This document shows, piece by piece, positions 25,788-34,313 of a DNA stretch of 64,000 bases. The notes beneath the pieces are model-generated. The model was not told where the DNA came from, did not search any database, and was given only the letters and a program-made list of their open reading frames with translations. Source of the stretch: Pseudomonas gingeri (GTDB taxonomy: Bacteria > Pseudomonadota > Gammaproteobacteria > Pseudomonadales > Pseudomonadaceae); assembly GCF_013386115.1 (NCBI RefSeq), contig NZ_JACAOR010000008.1:342671-406670 (forward strand), given 5' to 3'. The translations under genes were made by a program, and so were the position numbers. Within the stretch, counting starts at the first letter, position 1. Each line of letters begins with the position of its first letter.

Positions 25788-26597
25788 ATGAGTGCAGAAG
25801 ATCCACGGTTTGCCGGCGTTGCCCGGTTGTATGGCATTGAAGGGCTGGAGCGGCTGAAGGCCGCGCATGTGGCCATCGTCGGCGTGGGCGGGGTCGGCTC
25901 CTGGGCGGCGGAAGCGATTGCCCGTTGCGGCGTGGGCGAGATTTCCCTGTTCGACCTGGACGATGTCTGCGTCAGCAACAGCAATCGCCAGTTGCACGCC
26001 CTGGACAGCACCGTGGGCCGGGCCAAGGTCGAGGTCATGGCCGAGCGTCTCAAGGGCATCAACCCGGATTGCCGTGTGCATGCGGTGACGGATTTCGTCA
26101 CCCGCGAGACCATGGCCGAGTACATCACGCCGGATATCGACTGCGTGATCGACTGCATCGACAGCGTCAATGCCAAGGCGGCTTTGATTGCCTGGTGCAA
26201 GCGACGCAAGATCCAGATCATCACCACCGGCGGCGCCGGTGGGCAGATCGATCCGACGCTGATCCAGGTCTGCGACCTGAACCGCACCTTCAACGATCCG
26301 CTGGCGTCCAAGGTGCGCTCGACCCTGCGCCGCGACTACGGCTTCTCCCGTACGGTGACCCGCCATTACAGCGTGCCCTGCGTGTTTTCCACCGAGCAGC
26401 TGCGTTATCCGAAGCCGGACGGCAGTATCTGCCTGCAGAAGAGTTTTGTCGGCGACGGCGTGAAGCTGGACTGCGCCGGCGGTTTCGGCGCGGTGATGAT
26501 GGTCACCGCGACCTTCGGCATGGTGGCGGCCACCAAGGCGGTGGACAAGATCGTGGCGGGAATGCGGCGGCCGTCGGACCGGGTAAAGACCACCTGA
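25788..26597 (+). CDS. tcdA: tRNA threonylcarbamoyladenosine dehydratase
   Basis: TcdA (CsdL, YgdL) converts t6A37 in tRNA to its cyclic form ct6A using ATP. It is an E1-like enzyme of 269 residues. The nucleotide motif is IVGVGGVGSWAAEA (31-38 core), followed by DLDDVCVSNSNRQ, which is typical of the ThiF/MoeB fold. TRHYSVPCVFSTE and a C-terminal ATKAVDKIV match the family. There is no C-X-X-C zinc pair. The start MSAEDPRFAG was chosen because homology begins there. The sulfur-relay genes csdE and csdA that in E. coli are linked with it lie next door but in convergent orientation. Confidence 0.95.
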   Translation: MSAEDPRFAGVARLYGIEGLERLKAAHVAIVGVGGVGSWAAEAIARCGVGEISLFDLDDVCVSNSNRQLHALDSTVGRAKVEVMAERLKGINPDCRVHAVTDFVTRETMAEYITPDIDCVIDCIDSVNAKAALIAWCKRRKIQIITTGGAGGQIDPTLIQVCDLNRTFNDPLASKVRSTLRRDYGFSRTVTRHYSVPCVFSTEQLRYPKPDGSICLQKSFVGDGVKLDCAGGFGAVMMVTATFGMVAATKAVDKIVAGMRRPSDRVKTT

Positions 26598-26598
26598 T

Positions 26599-26678
26599 GA
26601 TCGTTCCCACGCCTTGCGTGGGAACGCCTCTCTGGACGCTCTGCGTCCGCTGTCGTGACACCGAGCGTGGGGACGATC
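26599..26678. repeat. Intergenic hairpin repeat (80 bp), shorter copy 2
   Basis: It begins GATCGTTCCCACGC, like the element at 15286, and ends GAGCGTGGGGACGATC. The internal hairpin GGACGC/GCGTCC with loop TCT remains, but the TGACGC/GCGTCA hairpin is damaged. It lies between the convergent tcdA and csdE genes. Confidence 0.75.
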
Positions 26679-26684
26679 GGTGGT

Positions 26685-27092
26685 TCAGGCGCGGGTCAAT
26701 TCGCGCATCCGCTGCAGCACGGCGTTCAGGCCGTTGCTGCGCGACGGCGACAGTTGCCGGGAAAGCCCCAACTGGTTGAACCAGTCCGGCAGGTCGACGC
26801 CTTGCAGCTCTTCGGCGGTCAAGCCGTTGACCCGCACCAGCAGCAATGCCACCAGGCCGCGGATCATCCGCGCGTCGCTGCCGGCGACAAACCGCCAGCA
26901 GCCGTCCTGCAACAGGCCGGTCAACCAGACCTGGCTTTCACAGCCGTGTACGCGATTGGCCTCGATCTTCTCGGCTTCGCCCAGCGGTGGCAGGCGTTCG
27001 CCCCATTGCATCAACAGGCGCGCGCGCTGCTCCCAGCCCGCCGCTCCCTGGAAGCTCTCGAGGGCGCCCTGTGCTTCGTTCGGCAAACTCAT
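26685..27092 (-). CDS. csdE: Sulfur acceptor protein CsdE (SufE family)
   Basis: CsdE takes persulfide sulfur from the desulfurase CsdA. It is a 135-residue SufE-family protein with the acceptor Cys51 in VHGCESQVWL. WEQRARLLMQWGERLPPL and LPDWFNQLGL are typical. The ATG overlaps the stop codon of the upstream csdA gene by four bases (ATGA), so they are translationally coupled. It ends seven bases from a repeat that separates it from tcdA. Pathway inference: sulfur transfer for tRNA modification or cluster repair, rather than bulk iron-sulfur assembly. Confidence 0.92.
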   Translation of the reverse strand: MSLPNEAQGALESFQGAAGWEQRARLLMQWGERLPPLGEAEKIEANRVHGCESQVWLTGLLQDGCWRFVAGSDARMIRGLVALLLVRVNGLTAEELQGVDLPDWFNQLGLSRQLSPSRSNGLNAVLQRMRELTRA

Positions 27093-28294
27093 CGCAACAG
27101 GTCCAGGGCCTGGTCCAGCGCTTCGAAAAAGCGCTCGAGATCGTCGGAGTCGTTGTACAGCGCCAGGGATACGCGGATCGCCCCGGCCAGGCCGAGCTGT
27201 TTCATCAAGGGCATCGCACAGTGATGGCCGGCCCGGACGGCAATGCCCTGTTCGGTCAGCAGATGGGCAAGGTCGGCGTTATGCACGCCGTCGACGACAA
27301 AGCTGACCAGTGCCAGTTGCGGCTCGCCGAGCAGGCGAATGCCCTTGCGCACGTTCAGGCCTTGCAGCAGATGGGCGTGCAGCGCCGCTTCGTGGGCGAG
27401 CACGGCGGCCTGGTCCAGGCCCGCGAGGTAGTCGAGGCTCGCTCCCAGTCCGATCACACTGGCAATCGGTGGCGTCCCGGCCTCGAAACCCAGCGGCGCG
27501 GAGCGGAAGCTGGCGTGCTGGTAGTCGGCATCCTGGACCATCTCGCCGCCGAACTGCCAGTGGCGCAGCTGATGCAGTGCCTCATCGCGGCCGTAGAGCA
27601 CGCCCAATCCATCAGGACCGTACAGCTTGTGACTGGAGAACACGTAGAAGTCGCAACCCAGCACCTGCATGTCATGGCGGCCGTGCACGACGCCCTGGGC
27701 GCCGTCGACCACCGTCAGGGCGCCACAGGCCTTGGCCCGCGCCAACAACGGCGGCAATGGTTGCCAGGCACCAAGCACATTGGACAGCTGGCTGACGGCC
27801 AGCAGCCGGGTGCGTTCTCCGATCAGGCCGAGCGCCTTGTCGATATCGATCAGGCCGGCCTCGTTGATCGGCAGGATGATCAGCTTGAGGCCGCGGCGTT
27901 GTGCCAGTTGCTGCCAGGGCAGCAGGTTGGCGTGGTGTTCCAGGGCGCTGACAACCAGCTCGTCGCCCGCTTGAAAAAGGTGTTCCAGGCCATAGGCGAG
28001 GAGGTTCAGCGCCGAAGTGGCGCCGTGGGTGAAGATCACTTGCCCGCTGTCGCCGATGTTCAGCCATTGGCCGACCTTGATCCGGCTGTCTTCGAAGGCC
28101 TGGGTCGCATGGGCGCCGGGCAGGTGCTGGGCCCGGTGCACGTTGGCTGCGCCATTGGCGTAGTAGTGCGTCAGGGCATCGAGCAGGGCCTGGGGCTTCT
28201 GGGTGGTGGCGGCGCTGTCCAGATAGGTCTGGTCCTGCCGTTGCAGGGCGGCGATGGCCGGGAAATCGGCACGCCAGGGAGAGGGAATCAACAT
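27089..28294 (-). CDS. csdA: Cysteine desulfurase CsdA
   Basis: CsdA releases sulfur from cysteine as an enzyme-bound persulfide, using PLP. The protein has 401 residues. The PLP lysine is Lys223 in SSHKLYGP, and the catalytic cysteine is Cys359 in RAGHHCAMPL. The RAGHHC form marks the group II (SufS/CsdA) class. YLDSAATTQKP at the start and SFRSAPLGFEAGTPP are family hallmarks. The ATG at 28294 has only a weak ribosome site; nevertheless MLIPSPWRADFPA is where similarity starts. It overlaps csdE by four bases. A REP hairpin separates it from dapD. Confidence 0.93.
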   Translation of the reverse strand: MLIPSPWRADFPAIAALQRQDQTYLDSAATTQKPQALLDALTHYYANGAANVHRAQHLPGAHATQAFEDSRIKVGQWLNIGDSGQVIFTHGATSALNLLAYGLEHLFQAGDELVVSALEHHANLLPWQQLAQRRGLKLIILPINEAGLIDIDKALGLIGERTRLLAVSQLSNVLGAWQPLPPLLARAKACGALTVVDGAQGVVHGRHDMQVLGCDFYVFSSHKLYGPDGLGVLYGRDEALHQLRHWQFGGEMVQDADYQHASFRSAPLGFEAGTPPIASVIGLGASLDYLAGLDQAAVLAHEAALHAHLLQGLNVRKGIRLLGEPQLALVSFVVDGVHNADLAHLLTEQGIAVRAGHHCAMPLMKQLGLAGAIRVSLALYNDSDDLERFFEALDQALDLLR

Positions 28295-28334
28295 GGTGTT
28301 CGGCCCTGGTGAGCATGGGCGGGGGGCACACGAA

Positions 28335-28364
28335 CCGTGGGAGCCGGCAAGCCGGCTCCCACGG
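28335..28364. repeat. Single perfect REP hairpin
   Basis: CCGTGGGAGCCGGC and its exact complement form a 14-bp stem with loop AA. It sits between the dapD stop codon and the csdA start and is a REP of the CCGGCAAGCCGG type. Confidence 0.85.
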
Positions 28365-28371
28365 CCTGCAA

Positions 28372-29406
28372 TCAGTTGTGCGCGTGCAAGGCTTCGTTCA
28401 GCTCGATGGCCGACTTGTGGGTCTTGCATTCCACCGCGCCGGTTTCCGAGTTGCGACGGAACAGCAGGTCCGGCTGGCCGGCCAGGTCGCGGGCCTTGAC
28501 CACCTTGACCAGTTGGTTGTTCTCGTCGAGCAGCGCGACCTTGGTGCCAGCGGTGACGTACAGGCCCGACTCCACAGTATTGCGGTCGCCCAAGGGGATG
28601 CCGATACCGGCGTTGGCGCCGATCAGGCAGCCTTCGCCGACCTTGATCACGATATTGCCGCCACCGGACAGGGTGCCCATGGTCGAGCAACCACCGCCCA
28701 GGTCCGAGCCCTTGCCGACGAACACGCCCGCCGATACGCGGCCTTCGATCATGCCCGGGCCTTCGGTGCCGGCGTTGAAGTTGACGAAACCTTCGTGCAT
28801 CACGGTCGTGCCTTCGCCGATATAGGCGCCCAGGCGGATACGCGAGGCATCAGCGATACGCACGCCGTTGGGCACCACGTAGTCGGTCATTTTCGGGAAT
28901 TTGTCCACCGAGAACACTTCCAGCAACTCGCCACGCAGGCGGGCTTCCAGCTGGTGCTCGGCCAGCTCCGACAGGTCGATTGCGCCCTGGCTGGTCCAGG
29001 CCACGTTCGGCAGCAGCGGGAACACGCCGGCCAGGCTCAGGCCGTGTGGCTTGACCAGGCGGTGGGACAGCAGGTGCAGCTTGAGGTAGGCCTCGGGGGT
29101 GGAGCTCAGTTGTGCGTCTTCGGCCAGCAGGGTGGCGACCAACGGCTTGTGGCTTTCGGCCAGGCGGGTCAGCAGGGCGGCCTGGGCGGCGTCGACACCC
29201 TTGAGGGCTTCGGCCAGTTGCGAGGCCTGGGCTGTGGTGAAGCCGATGGCCTGGTTGCCGCCGGTGTAGCCCAGTACGGGCGCGATGGCGGCGACCAGTT
29301 CGGCGGATGGCTGGATCAGTGGCTGTGCGTAGAACACTTCCAGCCAGGCACCTTGACGATTCTGGGTACCAACACCGAAGCCCAGGCTGAACAGAGTAGT
29401 GGACAT
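28372..29406 (-). CDS. dapD: 2,3,4,5-tetrahydropyridine-2,6-dicarboxylate N-succinyltransferase
   Basis: DapD makes N-succinyl-2-amino-6-oxopimelate in the succinylase branch of lysine and diaminopimelate synthesis. It is a trimeric left-handed beta-helix enzyme. The 344-residue length fits the long Pseudomonas-type form. The hexapeptide part includes RLGAYIGEGTTVMHEGF and VSAGVFVGKGSDLGGGC, followed by GANAGIGIPLGDRNTVE. The N-terminal half is an alpha-helical domain specific to this longer form. CDS and start need no adjustment (MSTTLFSLGFGVG). The ArsC-like gene lies 45 bases upstream on the same strand, so they may be co-transcribed. Confidence 0.95.
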   Translation of the reverse strand: MSTTLFSLGFGVGTQNRQGAWLEVFYAQPLIQPSAELVAAIAPVLGYTGGNQAIGFTTAQASQLAEALKGVDAAQAALLTRLAESHKPLVATLLAEDAQLSSTPEAYLKLHLLSHRLVKPHGLSLAGVFPLLPNVAWTSQGAIDLSELAEHQLEARLRGELLEVFSVDKFPKMTDYVVPNGVRIADASRIRLGAYIGEGTTVMHEGFVNFNAGTEGPGMIEGRVSAGVFVGKGSDLGGGCSTMGTLSGGGNIVIKVGEGCLIGANAGIGIPLGDRNTVESGLYVTAGTKVALLDENNQLVKVVKARDLAGQPDLLFRRNSETGAVECKTHKSAIELNEALHAHN

Positions 29407-29451
29407 GCAGTTACCTCTTGCAAAATGAGTGGGGGCCTTGAGCGCTCTGGC

Positions 29452-29814
29452 TCAGTTGAGGGCCGCCGCATAGCTTTCTGGCTTGAAGCCAATCAGGGTT
29501 CGGTTGCCGAGATCGAGCACCGGGCGCTTGATCATCGAGGGTTGAGCGAGCATCAGCTCGATCGCTTTCGCCTGGTCGAGATCGGCTTTGCGTTCGTCGT
29601 CGAGTTTGCGAAAGGTGGTTCCGGCGCGGTTCAGCACCACTTCCCAGCCGTGCTCGTCGCACCACTGGGTCAGGTGTTCACGGTCGATGCCGGCGGTCTT
29701 GTAATCATGGAAATCATAGGGCACCGCGTGCTCTTCCAGCCACGTGCGGGCTTTCTTCATGGTGTCACAGGCCTTGATTCCGAAAAGGTGCAACGTTTTG
29801 CTCGAAGCGGTCAC
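29452..29814 (-). CDS. ArsC/Spx-family reductase-like protein (YffB-like)
   Basis: The 120-residue protein has a thioredoxin-like ArsC fold with a single catalytic-type Cys16 (LFGIKACDTMKKA). It continues with YDFHDYKTAGIDREHL, AGTTFRKLDDERKADLD, and the C-terminal MIKRPVLDLGNRTLIGF. The arginine-rich arsenate site of true ArsC is not complete, and the length and pattern fit YffB, a glutathione-dependent reductase-like protein of unclear role. No other arsenic gene is nearby, so arsenate resistance is unlikely. It sits just upstream of dapD on the same strand, a conserved arrangement in pseudomonads as far as I recall. Confidence 0.9.
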   Translation of the reverse strand: MTASSKTLHLFGIKACDTMKKARTWLEEHAVPYDFHDYKTAGIDREHLTQWCDEHGWEVVLNRAGTTFRKLDDERKADLDQAKAIELMLAQPSMIKRPVLDLGNRTLIGFKPESYAAALN

Positions 29815-30213
29815 AGCAATTGCCTCCCCTTTGGAGATGCCAGGGATGAAAGGTTGAAGATTATGCCATGACCGGGCCGCTTAGGCGCCCTAGTCGTGTG
29901 CGGTTACATCTTCCCCTGCGGCCGGCGATGCTGGCGCGGCGTCCGGGCGGCAGCTTAAGTGGCTAATGTGGCACTTCGACGGCAAGTTCCTGCCCTCGAT
30001 ACGTTTTAAAGGAATGGGTATCTGTATTTATTACGTCAGGTATCAATTCAAGTGCTTGGCTGTGCATTTATCGCGAAAGGCCACATAAGTAAGGTGATGC
30101 GACTGGCGTATGAGCCCTGCCAATCGGAGAAAGTCAGCCTGAACGCTCAGGATGCTCGTCGATGTCATGCGCCGACAGCCAAGCCTTCTTGTTTTCCTGA
30201 GTGGAGTACTCCG
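29815..30213. other. Gene-free gap between divergent genes
   Basis: This 399-base gap separates the ArsC-like gene (minus) and the hydrolase gene (plus). Bases 30001-30080 are AT-rich, with runs such as ATTTATTACGTC, and are the likeliest promoter zone for the hydrolase. I found no clear consensus promoter and no RNA gene. The frame continuing upstream of the hydrolase looks non-coding. Confidence 0.6.
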
Positions 30214-31188
30214 ATGATCAGATTACCCCTGGCCTGTGTATTGGCCTGTGCATTGGGCATGGCCGATAGCGTGGCGGCCCAGGCCGCCGAACCGGCGGGT
30301 CAGCCGACGCAACAGCTGTCTGTGGCCTACCGCAGTATCCAGGTCGATGGCCTGAGCATTTTCTATCGTGAGGCCGGTCGGCCAGATGCGCCGACGCTGT
30401 TGCTGCTTCACGGCTTCCCCAGTTCTTCGCGCATGTATGAGCCTTTGCTGTCGCGGTTGGCGCAGCATTACCATCTGGTGGCGCCGGATTACCCGGGGTT
30501 CGGCCATAGCGACGCCCCCGATCCCAAGGCGTTTGCCTACACCTTCGATCACCTCGCCAGTGTGATGCAGCATTTCACCGAGGCCCTGGGCCTGAATCAC
30601 TACGCCCTGTATGTGCAGGATTACGGTGGTCCTGTCGGCATGAGGATGGCCGTCGCCCACCCCGAACGCCTCCAGGCCCTGATCGTTCAGAACGCGGTGT
30701 CCCATGAGGACGGCCTGGGGCCGTTGTGGCAGAAGCGTCGCGAGTTCTGGGCCGACCGGAGCAAGAATGAAGCAGGGTTGCGGGCCAGTTTTTTCTCGCT
30801 GGCGACGACCCGGCAACGGCATGTCGGCGCCAATCCGCGTGTCGAGGGTTTCAATCCGGATCTGTGGACGGATGAGTTCAACTTCCTCAACCAGCCCGGT
30901 CAGGCTGACATCCAGAGCGACCTGTTCTACGACTACCGTACCAACGTGGCCAGCTATCCGAAGTGGCAGGCCTGGCTCAGGGCGCATCAGCCGCCGACGC
31001 TGGTGGCATGGGGCAAATACGACCCTTCTTTCGATGTCGCCGAAGCCGAGGCCTATCGTCGTGACCTGCCCGGAGCCGAAGTGCATGTGCTGGAAGCCGG
31101 GCACTTCGCCCTGGATGAACAGCCCGGGGAGATTGCGACACTGGTCGAGCACTTTCTCGACAAGAACCTCAAGGCATCGGGGAAATGA
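30214..31188 (+). CDS. Exported alpha/beta hydrolase, epoxide hydrolase/dehalogenase-like
   Basis: This 324-residue protein begins with a Sec signal peptide (MIRLPLACVLACALG, cleavage likely after AAQA), so it should be periplasmic or secreted. The oxyanion motif HGFP is at 66-69. The nucleophile elbow VQDYGGP places Asp136 as nucleophile, not Ser. Asp270 in WGKYD and His297 in EAGHF complete the likely triad. An Asp nucleophile is the hallmark of epoxide hydrolases and haloalkane dehalogenases. The residue after it is Tyr, whereas most dehalogenases have Trp, so epoxide hydrolase-like chemistry is the better guess. It is flanked by core genes and may be an accessory insertion. GTGGAGT precedes the ATG. 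Confidence 0.85.
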   Translation: MIRLPLACVLACALGMADSVAAQAAEPAGQPTQQLSVAYRSIQVDGLSIFYREAGRPDAPTLLLLHGFPSSSRMYEPLLSRLAQHYHLVAPDYPGFGHSDAPDPKAFAYTFDHLASVMQHFTEALGLNHYALYVQDYGGPVGMRMAVAHPERLQALIVQNAVSHEDGLGPLWQKRREFWADRSKNEAGLRASFFSLATTRQRHVGANPRVEGFNPDLWTDEFNFLNQPGQADIQSDLFYDYRTNVASYPKWQAWLRAHQPPTLVAWGKYDPSFDVAEAEAYRRDLPGAEVHVLEAGHFALDEQPGEIATLVEHFLDKNLKASGK

Positions 31189-31261
31189 AGAACCGCTGCC
31201 AAGGTGGGTGAAGCAGGCCTGCACAGACTTGCAGGAGCCTCCAAGCCAATGCTTCCTGGCC

Positions 31262-32908
31262 CTACTTCACCTGCCCCAGATTCGCCTCGCTCAAATCCAG
31301 TTCGCCCAGCACCTCGCGCAAGGCGTCATCACCAATCTGGTGATGACGCCTCAGGCTGTACAGCTCCAGCCTTTGCGCGCGCAATGCCTTCAGGCGCAGG
31401 CGCCGCTCCAGCAGATCCATCTGGAACGCCAGTGCCTGGGCCTCATCGGAATCATTGAAGACCTCCAACTGATGCCGGTACTCGGACATGATCCGTGCTT
31501 TCAACTCGGCCGCCAGCGAGGCCTGGGCCGCATCCTGGGAGCCGGCCGCCTCGACCGCATCCTCGACTTCCAGCGCGCGGATCGCCGCCTCGGCGGTGCG
31601 CCGCCAGGCTTCGCGAACTTCATGGCGCCGCGCATCGTCGGGGCTTTTCGCAATATCCCGGAGCAGAATCGGCAAGGCGACACACGCCGCCACCAACGAC
31701 AGCAGGATCACCCCGGCAGCGATGAAGATCAGCAGGTCCCGTTCGGGAAAATCCGTCCCCGGCGCCATCAGCAACGGCACCGACATCACGCCCGCCAGCG
31801 TCACTGCCCCGCGTACGCCCCCCACCGTCAGGAGCCAGCAGGATCGCGCCTTGGGCATCGAGGTCAGCTCACTCTTGCCGCGCCAGCGCCGTACCAGTAC
31901 CGACAGGCGCCAGATGCTCTGCACCCAGACAAAGCGCAGCACCAGCAACACCAGGAAAATCGCCAGCACATCCAGGCAGCGATACAGGAGGGTTGGCCAC
32001 AACGAGGCTTCATGGCTGGCGACCGCCTTGACGATATCCGGCAGTTGCAGGCCCAGCAGCAGGAAGATCAGACCGTTGAAGGCGAACTCCAGCAGCGACC
32101 AGACACTGCGATTGAGCAGGCGGGTACTGGTCTGGCGCGGCAGCAGGTCGAGCCAGCTCTGCATCATCCCCGCCGCGACTGCTGAGAGGATGCCCGAGAC
32201 ACCGAGGCGTTCGGCCAGGACATAGGCGGCAAACGGCAACAGCAGCATGAACACCACGTGGGTCGCCGGATCGTCCCAGCCCCGGGCGATCATCCAGGCC
32301 CGCAGCCGTCCCACCAGCCAGCTCAGGACCACGCCGATCGCCAAGCCGCCCACGGCTACCAGCAGGAACGTCAGGCTGGCATTGGTCAGGGAGAACACCC
32401 CGGTCACGGCCGCTGCCAGGGCAAACTTGAACGTCACCAGGCCCGACGCGTCATTCATCAACGCCTCGCCTTGCAGCATATGCATCAAGGGCGTGGGCAG
32501 GCGGTTCTGGGAGATCGCGGAGACCGCCACGGCATCCGTCGGCGACAACACCGCGGCCAGGGCGAAGGCCACCGGCAGCGGGATAGCCGGCAACAGCCAA
32601 TGGATGAAGTAGCCGGCGCCCACCACGGTGAACAGCACCAGCCCCACGGCCAGGGTCAGGATCGGTCCCTTCAGGCGCCAGAACTCGCGCTTGGGCATGC
32701 GCCAGCCGTCGGAGAACAGCAGCGGTGGCAGGAACAGGAAGAGAAACAATTCCGGGTCCAGGGCTACGTGCAGGCCCAGCGTCGGCCAGGCCAGCACGGC
32801 ACCCGCGGCGATCTGCACCAGTGGCAGGGGGAGTGGGATCACCCGTGCCAGCAAACGCGAAACGCCCACCAGCATCAATAGAATGAGGACGGTGTAGGCG
32901 GTTTGCAT
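31262..32908 (-). CDS. CPA1-family Na+/H+ (cation/proton) antiporter
   Basis: This 548-residue inner-membrane transporter has about 12 hydrophobic segments and a C-terminal charged, coiled-coil-prone tail (about residues 420-548). The CPA1 motifs LSPTDAVAVSAI and GEALMNDASGLV contain the ion-binding Asp, and GGVRGAVTLAGVM is also typical. It exchanges a monovalent cation for protons and so affects internal pH and sodium tolerance. The start MQTAYTVLILLMLVG was chosen over one 13 codons upstream because the first membrane segment begins there. It follows dapC on the same strand after an 81-base gap holding a small stem-loop. Ion specificity cannot be told. Confidence 0.92.
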   Translation of the reverse strand: MQTAYTVLILLMLVGVSRLLARVIPLPLPLVQIAAGAVLAWPTLGLHVALDPELFLFLFLPPLLFSDGWRMPKREFWRLKGPILTLAVGLVLFTVVGAGYFIHWLLPAIPLPVAFALAAVLSPTDAVAVSAISQNRLPTPLMHMLQGEALMNDASGLVTFKFALAAAVTGVFSLTNASLTFLLVAVGGLAIGVVLSWLVGRLRAWMIARGWDDPATHVVFMLLLPFAAYVLAERLGVSGILSAVAAGMMQSWLDLLPRQTSTRLLNRSVWSLLEFAFNGLIFLLLGLQLPDIVKAVASHEASLWPTLLYRCLDVLAIFLVLLVLRFVWVQSIWRLSVLVRRWRGKSELTSMPKARSCWLLTVGGVRGAVTLAGVMSVPLLMAPGTDFPERDLLIFIAAGVILLSLVAACVALPILLRDIAKSPDDARRHEVREAWRRTAEAAIRALEVEDAVEAAGSQDAAQASLAAELKARIMSEYRHQLEVFNDSDEAQALAFQMDLLERRLRLKALRAQRLELYSLRRHHQIGDDALREVLGELDLSEANLGQVK

Positions 32909-32953
32909 AAGGCGGCTTCTCGATCGATCAGGAGCGTATCGGGCCATCGGCCC

Positions 32954-32977
32954 CGGCTCGCCATCACTGGCGAGCCG
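32954..32977. repeat. Short REP-like stem-loop
   Basis: CGGCTCGCC/GGCGAGCCG form a nine-base stem around ATCACT, followed by a CTCCTGCAGG tail. It lies between dapC and the antiporter gene and may be a diverged REP or a transcription attenuator. Confidence 0.55.
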
Positions 32978-32989
32978 ACTCCTGCAGGG

Positions 32990-34189
32990 TTACTTGCGAC
33001 GCTGGATAAACGCCCGGATCCGCTCGGCGGCTTCGACGCATTCGGCGAGCGGCGCCACCAGTGCCATGCGCACGCGGCCGGCACCCGGATTGACGCCATC
33101 GACCTCGCGGGACAGGTAGGAGCCCGGCACCACGGTCACATGTTCCTCGGCGAACAGGTCGCGGCAGAACTCGGCGTCGTCACCCTGCACATTCGGCCAC
33201 AGGTAGAAGCCGCCGTCCGGACGCTGGACGTCCAGCACCGGTGCGAGGATTTCCAGCACCGCGTCGAATTTCTCCCGGTACAGCGCACGGTTGGCGCGCA
33301 CATGCACTTCATCGTTCCAGGCGGCCACGCTGGCCAGTTGGGTCTGCACCGGCATCGCGCAACCGTGGTAGGTGCGGTACAGCAGGAAGCCCTTGAGGAT
33401 CTCCGCATCGCCGGCCACGAAGCCCGAACGCAGGCCTGGCAGGTTCGAGCGCTTGGACAGGCTGTGGAACACCACGCAGCGCTTGAAGTCCTTGCGGCCC
33501 AGTTCGACGCAGGCGCTGAGCAGGCCGGGCGGCGGGGTCTGTTCATCGAAGTACAGCTCGCTGTAGCACTCGTCGGCGGCAATCACGAAGTCGTGTTCGT
33601 CGGCCAGGGCGATCAGCTTTTTCAGGGTGTCCACGGGGATCAGCGCGCCGGTCGGGTTGCCCGGCGAGCAGAGGAACAGAATCTGGCAGCGTTGCCAGAT
33701 TTCGGCCGGTACGGCGTCGAAATCCGGGTTGAAGCCATTTTCGTCGAGGCACGGCAGGTAGTGCGGCTGGGCACCGGCGAGGAAGGCCGCGCCTTCGTAG
33801 ATCTGGTAGAACGGGTTCGGGCTGACCACCAGGGCGTCGGCGCCACGGTTGACGACGGTCTGGGTAAAGGCGAACAGGGCTTCGCGGGTGCCATTGACCG
33901 GCAGGACGTTGCGCGCCGGGTCGAGCCAGCCACCGGGCACGTTGAAGCGCCGCTCGCACCAGGCCGCGATCGCCTCGCGCAGGGCGGGAATGCCCAGGGT
34001 GGTCGGGTACACCGCCATTTGTTCCAGGTTGGCCGCCAGGGCTTCGGCGACAAAGCTCGGCGAACGGTGTTTCGGCTCGCCGATGGACAGCGCGATCGGG
34101 CGCTTGTCCGCATCGGGCTTGACGCTGCCCAGCAGGGCGCGGAGTTTCTCGAACGGGTAGGGCTGCAACTGGTTCAACGCGTTGTTCAT
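32990..34189 (-). CDS. dapC: Succinyldiaminopimelate transaminase
   Basis: DapC transfers an amino group from glutamate to N-succinyl-2-amino-6-oxopimelate, using PLP. The protein has 399 residues and belongs to the class I/II aminotransferases. The PLP lysine lies in VFHSLSKRSNLPGLRSG. Other features are LSIGEPKHRSPSF at the start, SPGNPTGALIP, and DECYSELYF. Of two nearby ATG codons (34195, 34189) the second is preferred, because GAG lies six bases upstream and the family begins MNNALNQLQPYPFEKL. It lies directly downstream of glnD on the same strand with a REPIN between them. Confidence 0.94.
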   Translation of the reverse strand: MNNALNQLQPYPFEKLRALLGSVKPDADKRPIALSIGEPKHRSPSFVAEALAANLEQMAVYPTTLGIPALREAIAAWCERRFNVPGGWLDPARNVLPVNGTREALFAFTQTVVNRGADALVVSPNPFYQIYEGAAFLAGAQPHYLPCLDENGFNPDFDAVPAEIWQRCQILFLCSPGNPTGALIPVDTLKKLIALADEHDFVIAADECYSELYFDEQTPPPGLLSACVELGRKDFKRCVVFHSLSKRSNLPGLRSGFVAGDAEILKGFLLYRTYHGCAMPVQTQLASVAAWNDEVHVRANRALYREKFDAVLEILAPVLDVQRPDGGFYLWPNVQGDDAEFCRDLFAEEHVTVVPGSYLSREVDGVNPGAGRVRMALVAPLAECVEAAERIRAFIQRRK

Positions 34190-34214
34190 GGACATCTCGT
34201 TCAATTCGGTTGTT

Positions 34215-34300
34215 GCGGGAGCGGGCTTGCCCGCGAAGGGAGCACCGCGTTTTTTCAGGTCTGGCGCGTCAGCGTTCTTCGCGGGCAAGCCCGCTCCCAC
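34215..34300. repeat. REPIN between glnD and dapC
   Basis: GCGGGAGCGGGCTTGCCCGC (34215-34234) faces an inverted REP with core GCGGGCAAGCCCGC and tail TCCCAC (34280-34299). About 40 bases separate the arms. Both flanking genes are on the minus strand. Confidence 0.85.
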
Positions 34301-34313
34301 GGGAAGCATTCAT

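Noticed and set aside
29452..29814. Arsenate reductase for arsenic resistance
   Set aside because: No arsenic operon is nearby, and the pattern fits YffB, which is not known to reduce arsenate.
30052..30213. In-frame upstream extension of the hydrolase
   Set aside because: The signal peptide starts at 30214 with GTGGAG before it. The extension has no signal and an unusual composition.
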